From assembly GCA_914767715.1 (NCBI GenBank), contig OU612074.1, positions 19,578,062 through 19,642,061 on the forward strand: a stretch of 64,000 nt of DNA, in the 5' to 3' direction. Of this stretch, positions 12,840 to 23,880 are shown one piece after another. Each line of letters opens with the position of its first letter. Positions within the stretch are counted from its first letter, which is position 1. The stretch is from Membranipora membranacea (lineage: Eukaryota > Bryozoa > Gymnolaemata > Cheilostomatida > Membraniporidae). The position numbers and the translations under genes were made by a program. A model generated the notes under the pieces. It ran no database searches. It saw nothing but the letters and a program-made list of their open reading frames with translations, and was not told where the DNA came from.

Positions 12840-15800
12840 ACTTTAGACATAATATAATCAATCAGCATTCACATTCTGTTTACCTTCCTCTGCCTATTAT
12901 AGGGGACATGCAAGTCGATTTTTGTACAACATTTTTTTTTCTGTTAAAAATGATTTTTTTTAAAGTTTCTGATAGAGAAAATTGTTGTGAACAAGGCTGT
13001 GGCTGAAAGCACTCAGTGGAGATCAGTAGGCAATCAATACATATCTTATTTTCATAGCTAATTATATTGTTGCTGATTAAATTTGATGGATGTGTTTTTC
13101 TGCTGAAATTGAGAGAAGCATCTTTACTCAGATCGTTGTGAATAAGGACATAATTTTTGTCCAATGATGTTCCCTGTTACAAACTATCTAGTTTAATGTA
13201 CAAGGTTATCCTCTTCTTTAAAGTAGGAGGACAATTTCTATCCTAATCACAGCAGAGAGTTTGGGACATATGAGCAGGGAGTTTGTTCAAACTCAGTGAT
13301 TACAAACATCGGGGTTTGAGTGATCCTGGCAAATTGAGTCAAGAGATCTTTGTACTCATTAAATGATACTTTCAAATAAACTGTTTGTGTAATCCTTGCA
13401 CCGTGGCTGTTTGAGTGATAAGTTGGTCCTTGTAAAGTATTATATCCAAGCAGATACATGCGCATTTAAATTAGGGTAATGGTTCAGGGAAAAGATTGTT
13501 GACGCTGTTTAGCCATGTATTCAATGACCTTAACTGTATATTATGGTGCAAAAGTACAGCTGTTTGGACTGAGCGTTTGTACGCGTTATCCGGATCCGAT
13601 CCGAGGTTGAATTTATCGACCGATCCGATATCCGATCCGAGGTTGCCTTACCCTGATCCGTTCCACCCCTAACTGTGACACAATATTAGAAATGTATAAT
13701 AGGTGGTAATATACAAATTCGGAGATGGAAAACTGTATTGCTAAGCATTGGTAAACTTTGACTTCAATTTTCTCCCAGTCAAATTTTTGACTTTTTTGCG
13801 CCTTTATTACGAGTGATAAACGCTGAGAATGTTTTGTAGCTGAAAGTCGTTGCATTTTTCTAGGTCAGAATTGCGAGACGAAGTCGATGAGCGTAACACA
13901 TTTGTGATAAAAACAGTATTATGGATGCTATGCTTGATGTGACAGGGTAACATCAGATAAGATTTAATCCCAATGTCATTTTCTTCAAATATTTTCTTCT
14001 AAGAAACTTATGCCAAATTCTGCCAAATTCATCGAGAAGAACTAACTCTTAGCTTCATTCTGAGACGGGGGTTTGGGGTTTGTTCAAACCTTATGAAAAT
14101 TGGAATAAGAAATAATGACATATAGCACTTTGCACACTCCAAATTTCAAGCAGATACCCCCACCGGTTCAAAAATTTCAAAACGACTTGCATGTCCCCTT
14201 AACAGAGAGCAATCTTGTGCAGCCTCCCCCTTAGAGCTAAACAGTATCCCGTTGTCCCTGCGTCGGGATGTGGGGTGTGATAAGACCACCTGATTTCAAT
14301 CAACCTTTTTTTATCAACAATTTGGTAAGACTTTTGAAGCAGGCAATGATGAACGGCAAACCCTCGCTTGTTATAGTCTAGGAACAACAGCATTTCTGAC
14401 TTGTCCAGATTAAAACTTGGCAGACTTTATATCAATTTAAAATTACCCCCAAACCGGACTCCAAATTTCTGTCAATCTATAATACCTAAAACTGTTATTC
14501 ATGATAATCTAAAAATTCTTCTCTTTTCTGCTAGATCAAGCGACATGAAACAATATGAAAGAGAAAGAGGGCACAACTCACTTAGAAAATGACTATGGAC
14601 AACTATGAGAAGATTCAGATAATGTGCTAATTAAGTGTAAGAGGTCATCACACGTTTCTCTGTTCTCTAGTATCTGCATACCTGACAAGTCTCCCTTTTT
14701 GGTAGGGAGCCTCCCAGTTTTTAGGGGTATTTTCCACCTCCTCCCTATCTCCCTTTTGCCTCCCTTTTTTCAGCTTCCTTCACCCAGACGACTTTTTAAG
14801 CTTCTCGTTGCAAGAAAAACTATGTTTTCCTACCCCAACAGTACATATACCTATATATAATTGCCTATTAACATACTATCTCTCCTCGTTCCTATAAAGT
14901 GCAAGAATATAATTTGTAAAATCAGGTAAAATTACGCATTTCATAATACGAACGCTCTAGTTTTGGCTCAAAATAAATGTCAACAAGGACCAAATTACAC
15001 CTTCACTGCTGGACACGCAGAGTGGTACTCCGGGTCGGGAGTTCGTCCGTGGAGACCTCCTGATTCCTGGGTCTACCAACTTGTCATGTATGAGTATCTG
15101 TGTATAATTATTTTATCGTAATCTTATTTCTGTAGGACTGATCCGCCATGTTATGTGGGGGTGGCTGTGATAGAGGTGCAAAGGGATGTTTGTATTTGGT
15201 AAAATTTGGAAAATTACGCTCTCAATGCTTTAAATCTTAATATTGTACAAGCTTAAAATCAATCTTTTTTTTCAAAATTTCACTCCATGAGAATATTTTT
15301 CAAAATCAACTTTCGAGTAAACTGAGAAAAGAACAAGTTTCAATCAAGATAAAGAAAAATGACGTTCGAATGATATAATATGTTCGGTGTTTAAACATGA
15401 ATTAACAGTTTCATCAGTAAAAATAGATACTTGAATATTATCTCTACCTAAAACTTGCTCACCAGTTCCTGATCAATATCAGCGATATCAAAATTAGAAT
15501 TAAAAACAAATTCATAACAGAGCTTCAGCATGGCATAAAATGATGGAAGACTGATTCTCTGTGATATACCAATGTTATAAAAATCACTGTAGGACAATTT
15601 GACCCAGAAAAGTCGCAGTTTCTCACCATTCTCGCTAAGTCGGTCAACATTTGCAATATTGTCAAGTTTTCGAATATCCGTACGGACATCGGGTAACATT
15701 AATAATAATGATCGATTAATCATAACTAATTTACTATTTATTAATTATTAATAATAATAATTAATAATAAACATTAGTAATAATAAAAAATCCGATATGC

Positions 15801-15860
15801 AGGTGGCTTCTGTGGTCTCTTCTACCTTTAATCATTTTAACTAATCGAAACTTCAAGCAA
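12840..15860. other. No recognised gene
   Basis: AT-rich sequence with only short shadow frames. A short direct repeat of ATCCGATCCGAGGTT lies near 13590-13640. Near 14690-14780 is a pyrimidine-rich stretch. 15720-15790 is an AAT/ATT-rich tract next to arm 1. A 91-codon minus-strand frame (15448-15723) has no domain I recognise. Confidence 0.5.
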
Positions 15861-15999
15861 ATATATACTGATTTTTGTTACCTGCCGCCCTATTTAATGA
15901 GTTTTATAATAAAAAAAACAGTTTTCATATACTAGGTGATAAGTGACCGCAATAATGTCATATTACAGTTATAACACGCTTGTATTATACATTTATCCA

Positions 16000-16108
16000 T
16001 AGATAATGATGTTCCCATAGAGAACATGCCTCCAGCAGAGGGAGCTGCAGATCCTGCAGAAAACTGCGTAACGTCTGTAAAACAAGCAAAAAATCCTTGT
16101 AAATAGAT
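16000..16108 (+). other. Conserved exon-like segment (ENMPPAEGA)
   Basis: After a TATCCATAG acceptor-like site the frame encodes VPIENMPPAEGAADPAENC and ends in NPCK then TAG. Versions occur on the minus strand at 44088-44160 (VPMENMPPADGA ... NNPCK then stop), at 42250-42310 (VPIENMP then stop, NNPCK) and in arm 2 at 63535-63640. Repeated preservation of the same frame hints at a former C-terminal exon. No family is recognised. Confidence 0.35.
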
Positions 16109-16569
16109 CATTTCAACAAGGTAAAACTTCGAGCAGCAAATTAAAATAAATAATTTTTTTTCTTAAAACTAGTTTGTTAGCTTAGGAGAAAGTTGATATC
16201 CAATCGGCTTTATTTTGTTGGCTTCTTCATTAGGCGCAGCGTAGATTAATTCTGTAATTCGGTGATTATGGATCTTATTTTAGATTGTCAGTTGAACAAG
16301 CATAATTGAGTGTAAATGTGAAGTTTCGAAGTGGTAAATAATAAATAATGTTGAATAAAATATAAATTTGTGCTCAGCTAGCTACACTAATTGTGAAAAG
16401 AAATAAATAAACAAGATAGTTTAGACCTGAAAAATCAATAATAAAATACGAGACTATATTTTTGTTATTTAAGTAGAAAAGAATAAATTTCAACAAATTG
16501 TTGAGTACAAGTGAAATTGTAGTCTCTGATATCTTAAATAATTAAAATGTATAAATTTATTTCTTAAAA

Positions 16570-16860
16570 CGAGTTTTTTAACCGGCACTATAGGCTGTTA
16601 TCCGCACCATGTCCAGCTGCCTCATTGTCCGTGGTGTCCATACCCTCCCTATTGTCTGTCTGTCTGCCCCTGCTGTGTTGTTGTTACTCGCGGTATTTCC
16701 AGCTAGTCTATAACCACCGCAATACCCCTCTTGACTTTTCACCCAGTTATCTGTATTCCCCAATGTCAAGTCCAATACATCCCCATCCCCATCCCCACTA
16801 CCCCACCCATAACCCTCCCAATTACCCTATTGATAACAGCTGCTGCTACCATATATGTTA
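16570..16860 (-). pseudogene. Gly/Asn/Trp-rich ORF family, fragment (arm 1)
   Basis: The minus strand reads NTDNWVKSQEGYCGGY then GNTASNNNTAGADRQTIGR before losing frame. It is the counterpart of the arm 2 copy at 62820-63059. Relative to the longest family member the C-terminal part is frameshifted. Confidence 0.55.
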
Positions 16861-17076
16861 TAGATCTAATTATTAACAAGTGATAATAATGACTGATAAA
16901 AAGTCATTATTAATTAATTAATAGTTTATTGATAATAATTACTAATAAACATAATTAATAATAAAAGATGAAATATGCAGGTGATATCCAGAGATAGAAA
17001 TGTTGACATGTTTTGATATGAGATTAAATCAGATCAGGAGGGATGGTAAGTATATAGATAGTGTATATGTGTAGTA

Positions 17077-17780
17077 TTACTGATGGTTCCCTGCATGCCT
17101 CTGGTCGTGGTGAGCATTGGCACCATCAGTAACAGCTGCCCCGTTGTCTGTGATGTCCATACCCTCCCCATTGTCTGGCTCCATACCCGCTGCCCCGGCT
17201 GTGTTGTTACTCGAAGTATTTCCAGCTAGTCCATAACCACCCCAATATTCCTCTTGGCTTCTCACCCAGTTGTCTGTTTTATCTATTGTCAAGTTCACTC
17301 CATCACTCTCCCAATTACCTAATCGGCTACCCTCCCAATTACTCCTCCCATTACCCTCCCAATTGTCCCCTTGATATCTGCTGTTTCCATTTACATGTAT
17401 GTATCCCCATTAGGGAACAGCTGCATGCCCACCGCCATGGATCATGCCATAATTGGCGTACCACCGCATGATACGAAGGTGTTCAGGAGAGAAATTGTGT
17501 TTATAATCTATAGAGTACTGGTGTGGATACTCTGTAAAGGAGAGTTAGTGTCCATACTCCAGCTACCCATGCTATTCCCCTCCCAACCACCCCCCCCCCC
17601 ATTCATTCCCCTCCCCATTTCTCCCTTGCTGACCACTGTATCCACTGTCGCATTCCCATTGGCTGTGATAAAAGTTGTAGCCATAAATGGCCCACCACAG
17701 CATTTTACGCCACTCTTCGGGAGAATATGTACGTTATGTATGCTCTGTAGAGTTCTGGGGTGTGTGTCTGTGAACGATAG
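17077..17780 (-). pseudogene. Gly/Asn/Trp-rich ORF family, copy in arm 1
   Basis: The minus strand at 17298-17077 encodes IDKTDNWVRSQEEYWGGYGL followed by an Asn/Gly-rich C-terminus ending HAGNHQ then stop. Upstream (17400-17300) the DNA is a GGGAGGGTAATT-type tract that encodes NWEGN repeats in the arm 2 copy. Further upstream (about 17700-17560) the same strand reads YGYNFYHSQWECDSG and a Gly-rich run, matching the WANYGYNTYHGQWESDSG module at 41130. The modules are now in different frames, so this copy is decayed. Function is unknown; composition resembles low-complexity structural proteins. Confidence 0.55.
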
Positions 17781-18339
17781 ATGAGGTGTATGCTGATAGA
17801 AGGAGAGGAGAGTGATGGAGAAGGCAGGAGCATAATAATTTTATACAAAATGTAGAATATAATAGGAATGTGTGTCCAGCTAGCTATAATATTTTGAAAA
17901 AATGTAAATGAATAGAGCAAGATAGTTTGAACCAGAAAACATAAATAATACGAAAGTGACTATCACTACCCTTATTTGTTACCCGTTTGTTTCAAGCAAT
18001 ATTTCATAGAAATCAGAGGAGGCGTTTCAGTTATTAATGTCACAATAATGAACTGATTAATTAATTAATAATACATTAATCAATAAATGTCACAATAAAG
18101 AGGCGATGTCGCAATAATGTCACAAATAAAGAGGCTTGGTTTCAGTAAGTTATGTCACAACATTAATAAACAATTGATAATTAACTAATAAACTAATAAA
18201 AAATAAAAAATATTACAATAATTAAGTTTCACAATAATGTCAGAGAGACAGCTACTGTAGTTACTGCACATGGATAACTCATTCATTCGTGATATCAGCA
18301 TACAAAAGCTGCATAGCTGATATTCCTCTATAGCGCCAT

Positions 18340-18625
18340 AGTGTGCATCAGAAACATGTCCCGCTGCCCCAAAACCGACACCATATGCTGTGATGTGACT
18401 CGCGCCATGTCAAGCTGCCCCTATGATCTCCAGCTACTTGCCCGCCACCATAATACATGCTATAGCCATAATTAGCCCACCACTCCATGATGCTAAGGTT
18501 TTCAGAAGAGTACGGCGATAGAAACTGGTGTGTTTACTCTGTAAAGGATAGATGAGGTGCATGCTGATTGAAGGAGAGGAGAGTGATGGAAAAGGCATGA
18601 GCATGAGATCCATACTGATCATGTC
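18340..18625 (-). pseudogene. Gly/Asn/Trp-rich ORF family, N-terminal module (arm 1)
   Basis: The minus-strand counterpart of 61904-62200. It has an upstream frame MISMDLMLMPFPSLSSPSIS and then an EWWANYGYSMYYGGG-type segment near 18490-18440. Arm 1 carries about 0.9 kb of extra repeat unit between this module and 17400 that arm 2 lacks. Confidence 0.5.
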
Positions 18626-19162
18626 GCATAAAATAGAAATGTGCTTCCAGCTAGCTGTAATAATTTAGAAATAAAGATAAATGAATAGAGCAAGATAACT
18701 TGAACCAGATAACATAAATTAAACAAAATTGATTATCACTACGCTGATTTTTTACCCGTTTGTTTCAAGGGATATTTCATAGAAGTCGCAGAGGTTCGTT
18801 TCAGTAATTAATGTCACAATAATAAACTGATTAATATATAATTAATTGGTTAATAAAATAAAACATAAATGAATAAATGTCACAATAAAGAGGCGATGTT
18901 ACAATAATGCCACAAAATGAGAGGTGAGGTCTCAGTAAGTTGTGCCAGAACAGTTATTAAATAATTAATACTTAATACTTAATTAATACAATTATAAAAA
19001 AATAAATGTCACAAAGTTTCATAATAATGTCAGAACAGAATATTGAAAAAAATAGAATTGTGTTCTAAGCTTCTTGTAATTACTTGAAAGAAAGATAATT
19101 ATATAGAGCAAGATAATTTAAACCAGAAAAAATCAATAGAATGAAAGTGATAATCATCACTA

Positions 19163-19408
19163 CCATATAGGAGTTTAGTTTTCGCGGCATTTAGGATTCG
19201 CGTTTCGCGTTTTTGCCTAAGTAGCGACATTTAGTGTATCTTAAATTAAACTCACTCACCAAAGTTTCATAAACAATGTACAATTATACAGGAATACACC
19301 TTACCTAAGCATGCAAGGTAGTGTGGTGTAGTGGTCTAAGTGTCTGCCTTGCAATCAGATGGAGGGTTATGCCCTGGGTAACTCTAGCTAAATTAAACTC
19401 CTATAGGG
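19163..19408. mobile_element. TA-flanked MITE absent from the other arm
   Basis: Termini CCATATAGGAGTTTAGTTT and, inverted, CCCTATAGGAGTTTAATTT differ at two positions, and TA flanks both ends (19161-19162 and 19409-19410). The matching place in arm 2 (about 61185) reads straight through with one TA. The element contains a tRNA-like A-box region (19316-19370) with its B box deleted. TA duplication and short TIRs are the style of Tc1/mariner-mobilised MITEs. Confidence 0.82.
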
Positions 19409-19419
19409 TATACTTTTTT

Positions 19420-20370
19420 ACCAGTTTGTTTGAAGGGATATTTCATATGATCAAAGGTGGTGATGTTTCAGAAATTAATAGTTTTACAAGAATGTCAGAG
19501 AGACAGCTACTGCAGCTACTGAAAGTGACAGCAGTTACCGTTATGGATCACTCATCCATTCCTGACATCAGCATGCAAAAGCTGCATAGCTGATTTTTTT
19601 CTATTGTACAAGTGAATGTTGTGTTGCAAAGTTTGCAGGTAATCTATAACAATATTCATTGGTATTGTGTGGTTATTAAACGGACATTTCATGAAAAAAA
19701 TCATGACACAAATAATATTATACAATATTCACTATCTGACTTCTTTTGATGAGTACGTTATCAATACATAAATCCCCTCTAGTGTTTATCTCAGCCACTC
19801 CTTTATAACACAGTTAGACTCAGTCCTAACAGAAGTGGGTATGATAGGTAATTATATACTACTACTACTGCACTAGAGAATACTATTGTTGTGATTACTC
19901 ACATCTTCATGTTCATTTTTATTTTTGAACCATAAAGAAGTTTTATCTTATATGACCATAATCCTATTAGTCTCTATATGGAGGTAATGTTGTGTAAAGA
20001 TGTGTGTTATTGCAGAAACGTGACCATTCTACATAATTATCTTTGTTGTTATTATAAGCAGCCACAAACAGTATTATACTGTGTAACATACTATTTTAAA
20101 TTCCTACAAACTCTATGAATTTTGCTTTTTGAAATTTAAACTGTTTCATTTGTAATATATTTTATATGTAATCTACAATATTCTCCCTATATGTTTCTCT
20201 TAAAGCTTATCTTCAGATGCAAGGAATGTTTCTCTATAGATAAACACTAGCTGACATAGTATGCTTTATCCAGCATAATGTGACTCCTGAACTTAAAGTG
20301 AATTCTCCATAACAATAATTGAGTAATTCAAAACCACGCAGATAAAAAACCCATCATGACTACCTTAGTT
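19420..20370. repeat. Arm 1 non-coding repeat segment
   Basis: This segment matches arm 2 at about 61070-60120 in inverse and the spacer copy near 39640-40600. Shared landmarks are GACATCAGCATGCAAAAGCT and the ACAGTTAGACTCAGTCCTAA block. No gene was recognised. Confidence 0.7.
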
Positions 20371-20379
20371 ATATTGTAC

Positions 20380-20710
20380 CTGTGATCAACGATTTGTTTC
20401 TGTGTGTGGGTGAACCACTGACACACAGACTGTTAGATGGAAATGATGACCTTACACCAACCTTAAGGCCAAATACTATACGACAAGTTTGCTTGGCTCA
20501 GTATCTGGCTGTGAAGGTACCAAGCTCTGCACTGCGACGCCCATCCTGCTGGGGGTCGCTGGAGGCTGTAAGTTCCCTGGCAGGGCAGCGTCCCTGCTGC
20601 TGATGAATATGGCACATATTTGGAGCACAGAGAGCAATTTGAGAGCACTTGAAAAGTTTGATAAGAATGGTAAGTGGTTTCCCTCAATGTATGCTGATAC
20701 CTGGCTATAA
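20380..20710 (+). pseudogene. Unidentified ORF fragment, frameshifted copy (arm 1)
   Basis: Counterpart of the longer frame at 59784-60113. It begins VINDLFLCVGEPLTHRLLDG and reaches TLRPNTIRQVCLAQYLAVKV, then changes frame and finishes with MAHIWSTESNLRALEKF. The family is unknown. Its neighbourhood shares segments with the dispersed repeat at 50 kb, so it is probably transposon-derived. Confidence 0.4.
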
Positions 20711-21116
20711 GCTGTTTTCTCTTCAGTATCTCTCTATAATATTATCGGTCGGAAATTGTAACTCTGATGATGCTATTCTGATTAATCTAATTTTTGGTTA
20801 ATTCTATAGTTAATAGTTTTTGATCGTTGTCTTAGTCTATGATTTCATAAGTCCAAAATATAATCTTAGAGTTAGTCTGCCCCCCTGACTCTTTGCCACA
20901 CCAGACGCCCCCCCTTAGCCTGAGAACTCTGAACTTTTTTCCCCAGGTATCGAAGATCAAAACGGTACTTAAATTGTGTAAATCTTAGTCTCAATACTAT
21001 AATAACCTAGATATAGACAATGCTTTTCAAGATAACATGAAAAGGTATGTTGATTAATTACAGCTGTCTCAGAAAGTTGGTCGTACAGCATTCTGTGATA
21101 AACTGCTACCATAGAC

Positions 21117-21120
21117 TTAA
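21117..21120. other. Empty TTAA target site
   Basis: The sequence ATAGACTTAATAATTTG carries a single TTAA exactly where arm 2 carries a 1385-bp insertion flanked by TTAA on each side (58104-59496). Confidence 0.9.
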
Positions 21121-21776
21121 TAATTTGAATTGGAAAATTGCTTCACAATCAGCAGCATCTTGTTATCAACTTGATGTTGTCTCTTCTTCAAAAAAATTAC
21201 ATTGCCTTAAATTAGTATCAAACAGCTCAGGACAAGCTGCTAACTCTATATTGTAATTTTCAAACTTGGAATCCGATCAAAATTGATCGAGTTATTGACA
21301 AATAACCTGGACTTTGGACAGTAAATCAATGATAGCATCGTTGCTTCTTCACCTTCCAATGACGTAACGTTGCTCACACTTGACTGCCTCAGTGCCTCAA
21401 TGCTAATGCTCCATATAGTGTCCTGCCTAGGTTTATTATTAAGTCTATGACTGCTACTCAAAAGATTTATTTAATTTCATTCCTTCTTTTTTCACATGGC
21501 CTCATTTGTCATGCTACATTGGTCAGTGATTACAAAAAAAATATACACAAAAATGTATCCCAGCCATGTATTGAAATATCATGATTACAATACTTCTTCT
21601 AGAAGTTTAGATCTAACTGACTAACACCAGGTTACTTTCAGCGCCTAGCCCGAAACGAAATGGGGGGCCTACCATTACAACAAATTTATCTCGTCCAATG
21701 TCGGTAAATAGCTCGGCTCCTTCATACTTTTTGAAGTATTAAATTGAACTGTTTGAGTTTCTTTCAAACCTCAAGA

Positions 21777-22255
21777 TGAATACTTTGAACGTCATATGTT
21801 CATCAGTCCTTCTGGCAGGTCTGCTCCTTATGATCAGCGCAGAGTATACCGCAGCGGACTCCTATAAGGATGCAGTGAGTACAATCTCTTCAGTTATTAT
21901 TTATGTAAGCTTTGGTTGGTCATAGTATAGCAGTCATTGATCACATCATACTGGTCACATGGAGAATTTTAATCACGTAAACTGTGGCGATAACCAGTGA
22001 AATATCTTTTCAATTATAAATTGAGTGGTATACGGTATGAATATTGCCAGTAAAAATCATCATGGATTTGGATTTATGAGATGGGTACTCTTGGGGTAAT
22101 CATGAACTTTGTGTGAAGAAACTAGTGAAAACTAAGCGATTTACCTGTTGGTAAGTAACTTTCATACCACACCAGGTAATGTAAATAGATTTTACTTGAA
22201 GTTAGCTGGTCCGAATAAAAATATTGTTTACGTCTTTCCTCTACAAGATTTGTGA
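21777..22255 (+). pseudogene. Small secreted-protein gene, arm 1 copy with broken second exon
   Basis: The start context CCTCAAGATG opens a typical signal peptide (MNTLNVICSSVLLAGLLLMI, then SAEYTAADSYKDA) ending at a GTGAGT donor near 21875. The second exon (about 22030-22155) matches the intact frame in arm 2. Here it lacks two bases at AGATGGGTAC and a block of roughly 20 bp before its GTAAGT donor, which breaks the frame. Splice phase between the exons is ambiguous. No homologous family is recognised; the predicted role is a secreted small protein. Confidence 0.5.
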
Positions 22256-22404
22256 TGCGCCCCCTCATGACCCGGCCTACCATGCAAGTAACTTGTGGCC
22301 TTAAAACAAGTTATTTGCCCTCATCAAAGCTTTAAAGTAGGCCAGAACGATGAAGAATATGCCTGTCAAGGTGCTATTTTCATATATTTCGAATCAAATG
22401 ATGA

Positions 22405-22467
22405 TTCATATTATTATATTATATTGTGCTATATTATATTATATAATATTATATTATATTATATTCT
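22405..22467. repeat. TATTA-rich microsatellite
   Basis: Imperfect TATTA/ATATTAT tandem. The counterpart in arm 2 is at about 56716-56772, so it predates the duplication. Confidence 0.9.
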
Positions 22468-22917
22468 GTAGGTTGTAAGGATTACCTTAGCGATACATCA
22501 GTGTAACTCTTAAATTAATAAACTCTTATTTTCAATTACCTCACACACCAAATTCATATATGAGTTATATTAGCATAATTGCTACGGCCAATCTGAATTT
22601 CTAAAATTTACTGCCCGGAAAAAATTCAATATCAGGAAATTTAGTTGAATAATGGAGGAATCTAGGCTTCCCGTCCATGCAGGAATTTTATTCAGCATTT
22701 ATAAAGGAAAACTAATCATATTAATTTTTGTGTCAACTTTTCCTTGAATTGTCCACTCATGCAAAAAGGCGGGAAAACTCTTTCAACAAACTAATATATG
22801 CACGTCGGTTGAGATTAAGACGCGGCAAGGTCATTGACTTCTGACCTCATTGCAAATTCACTTTACTTACTGCTTGGGATATTATGGAGTGGAGTGGAAG
22901 AAAGTGCAGATGTTAAG

Positions 22918-23165
22918 TAGGAGGTAGCTCAGTTTGATAGTGCGCCTGCCCTCTCATGTATTGGGTTCGAATCCCGCTGCAGACTACCGTCTACTTGGCT
23001 CAATTGACGCCCAAGGTGTGCTTTGACCTGCATGCAAATTGAGAGCAATTTCGCACCAAATAAGGTACTGTTATTTCTCAGTCCTGGGACAAAGACAGAA
23101 TTGCGATTTAAACCCCATAACCCCAAAATCTCTACAATAAAAATACTAGAAATACCACACAAAAT
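22918..23165 (+). mobile_element. tRNA-derived SINE (arm 1)
   Basis: The head has an A box (TAGCTCAGTTTGATAGTGCG) and a consensus B box (GGGTTCGAATCCC). A tRNA-unrelated body with GAGAGCAATTTCGCACCAAA and CTCAGTCCTGGGACAAAGAC follows. The body recurs without the head at 53163-53297. The same SINE sits in arm 2, so insertion preceded the arm duplication. Confidence 0.85.
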
Positions 23166-23880
23166 GTCAGGGGAATTGATAACAGACTCGTTATTTTGTA
23201 AGGGTAATTTGGCAATTTTTGTTCGATGAATGGTTGATTTAATTCTCCAGTATAGGTTTTGGGTGTTTGACTATGCTTGACAATGGCAAGGTGCAGGAAT
23301 GCAGATCTCAGGGCCCATACTAATTTAATTTAATTAAATATTTCATAACTGCAGTCATATTTACCTTTATTACCCATATTTAAAATCGAATTCAAGACGA
23401 TTATTTTACTTGTTCGTGACTTGACTAGATTTTTAGGCCTAACCCTTGTAAGGCACACATAATCAAGTAAATGTTTGCTTAGGTGGATTCAGAGGGCCTT
23501 AAAATTGAGAGTACCAACCACTGGATATTCCACATTTGCACAATAAAACAATTACACAATTACAGAACCAAAATTTTACCTTGTGTTAAAACAACCAAAG
23601 CAATAATTATAACATTAATGTTTGGTTTGTTGATTAATATGCATGCAGAACGGGATCTAATGCTCTTATAATAAATATAAAAGTTACAAGGGAGTGTGCG
23701 TTTCTCGTCCCCCACATGTAAAGCACCAAATGACTTTTCCTGTATGACCAAATTTGTACTACTAAGAGTTGCTTGCCTTGTTTTCAGTGATGACAAGTGG
23801 TCAAATAAACAGCAAATGAGTCAAATTTAATCTATTTTGGCAGTGGAAATTGTGCCAGCTTCAATCGCCTGTAATCTTTG

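Noticed and set aside
16625-17784. Pro/Ser/His-rich plus-strand frames in arm 1
   Set aside because: Antisense of the Gly/Asn/Trp-rich family, which shows consistent modules on the other strand.
22918-22990. A functional tRNA gene
   Set aside because: It heads a SINE body and is duplicated with the arms. No matching acceptor stem.
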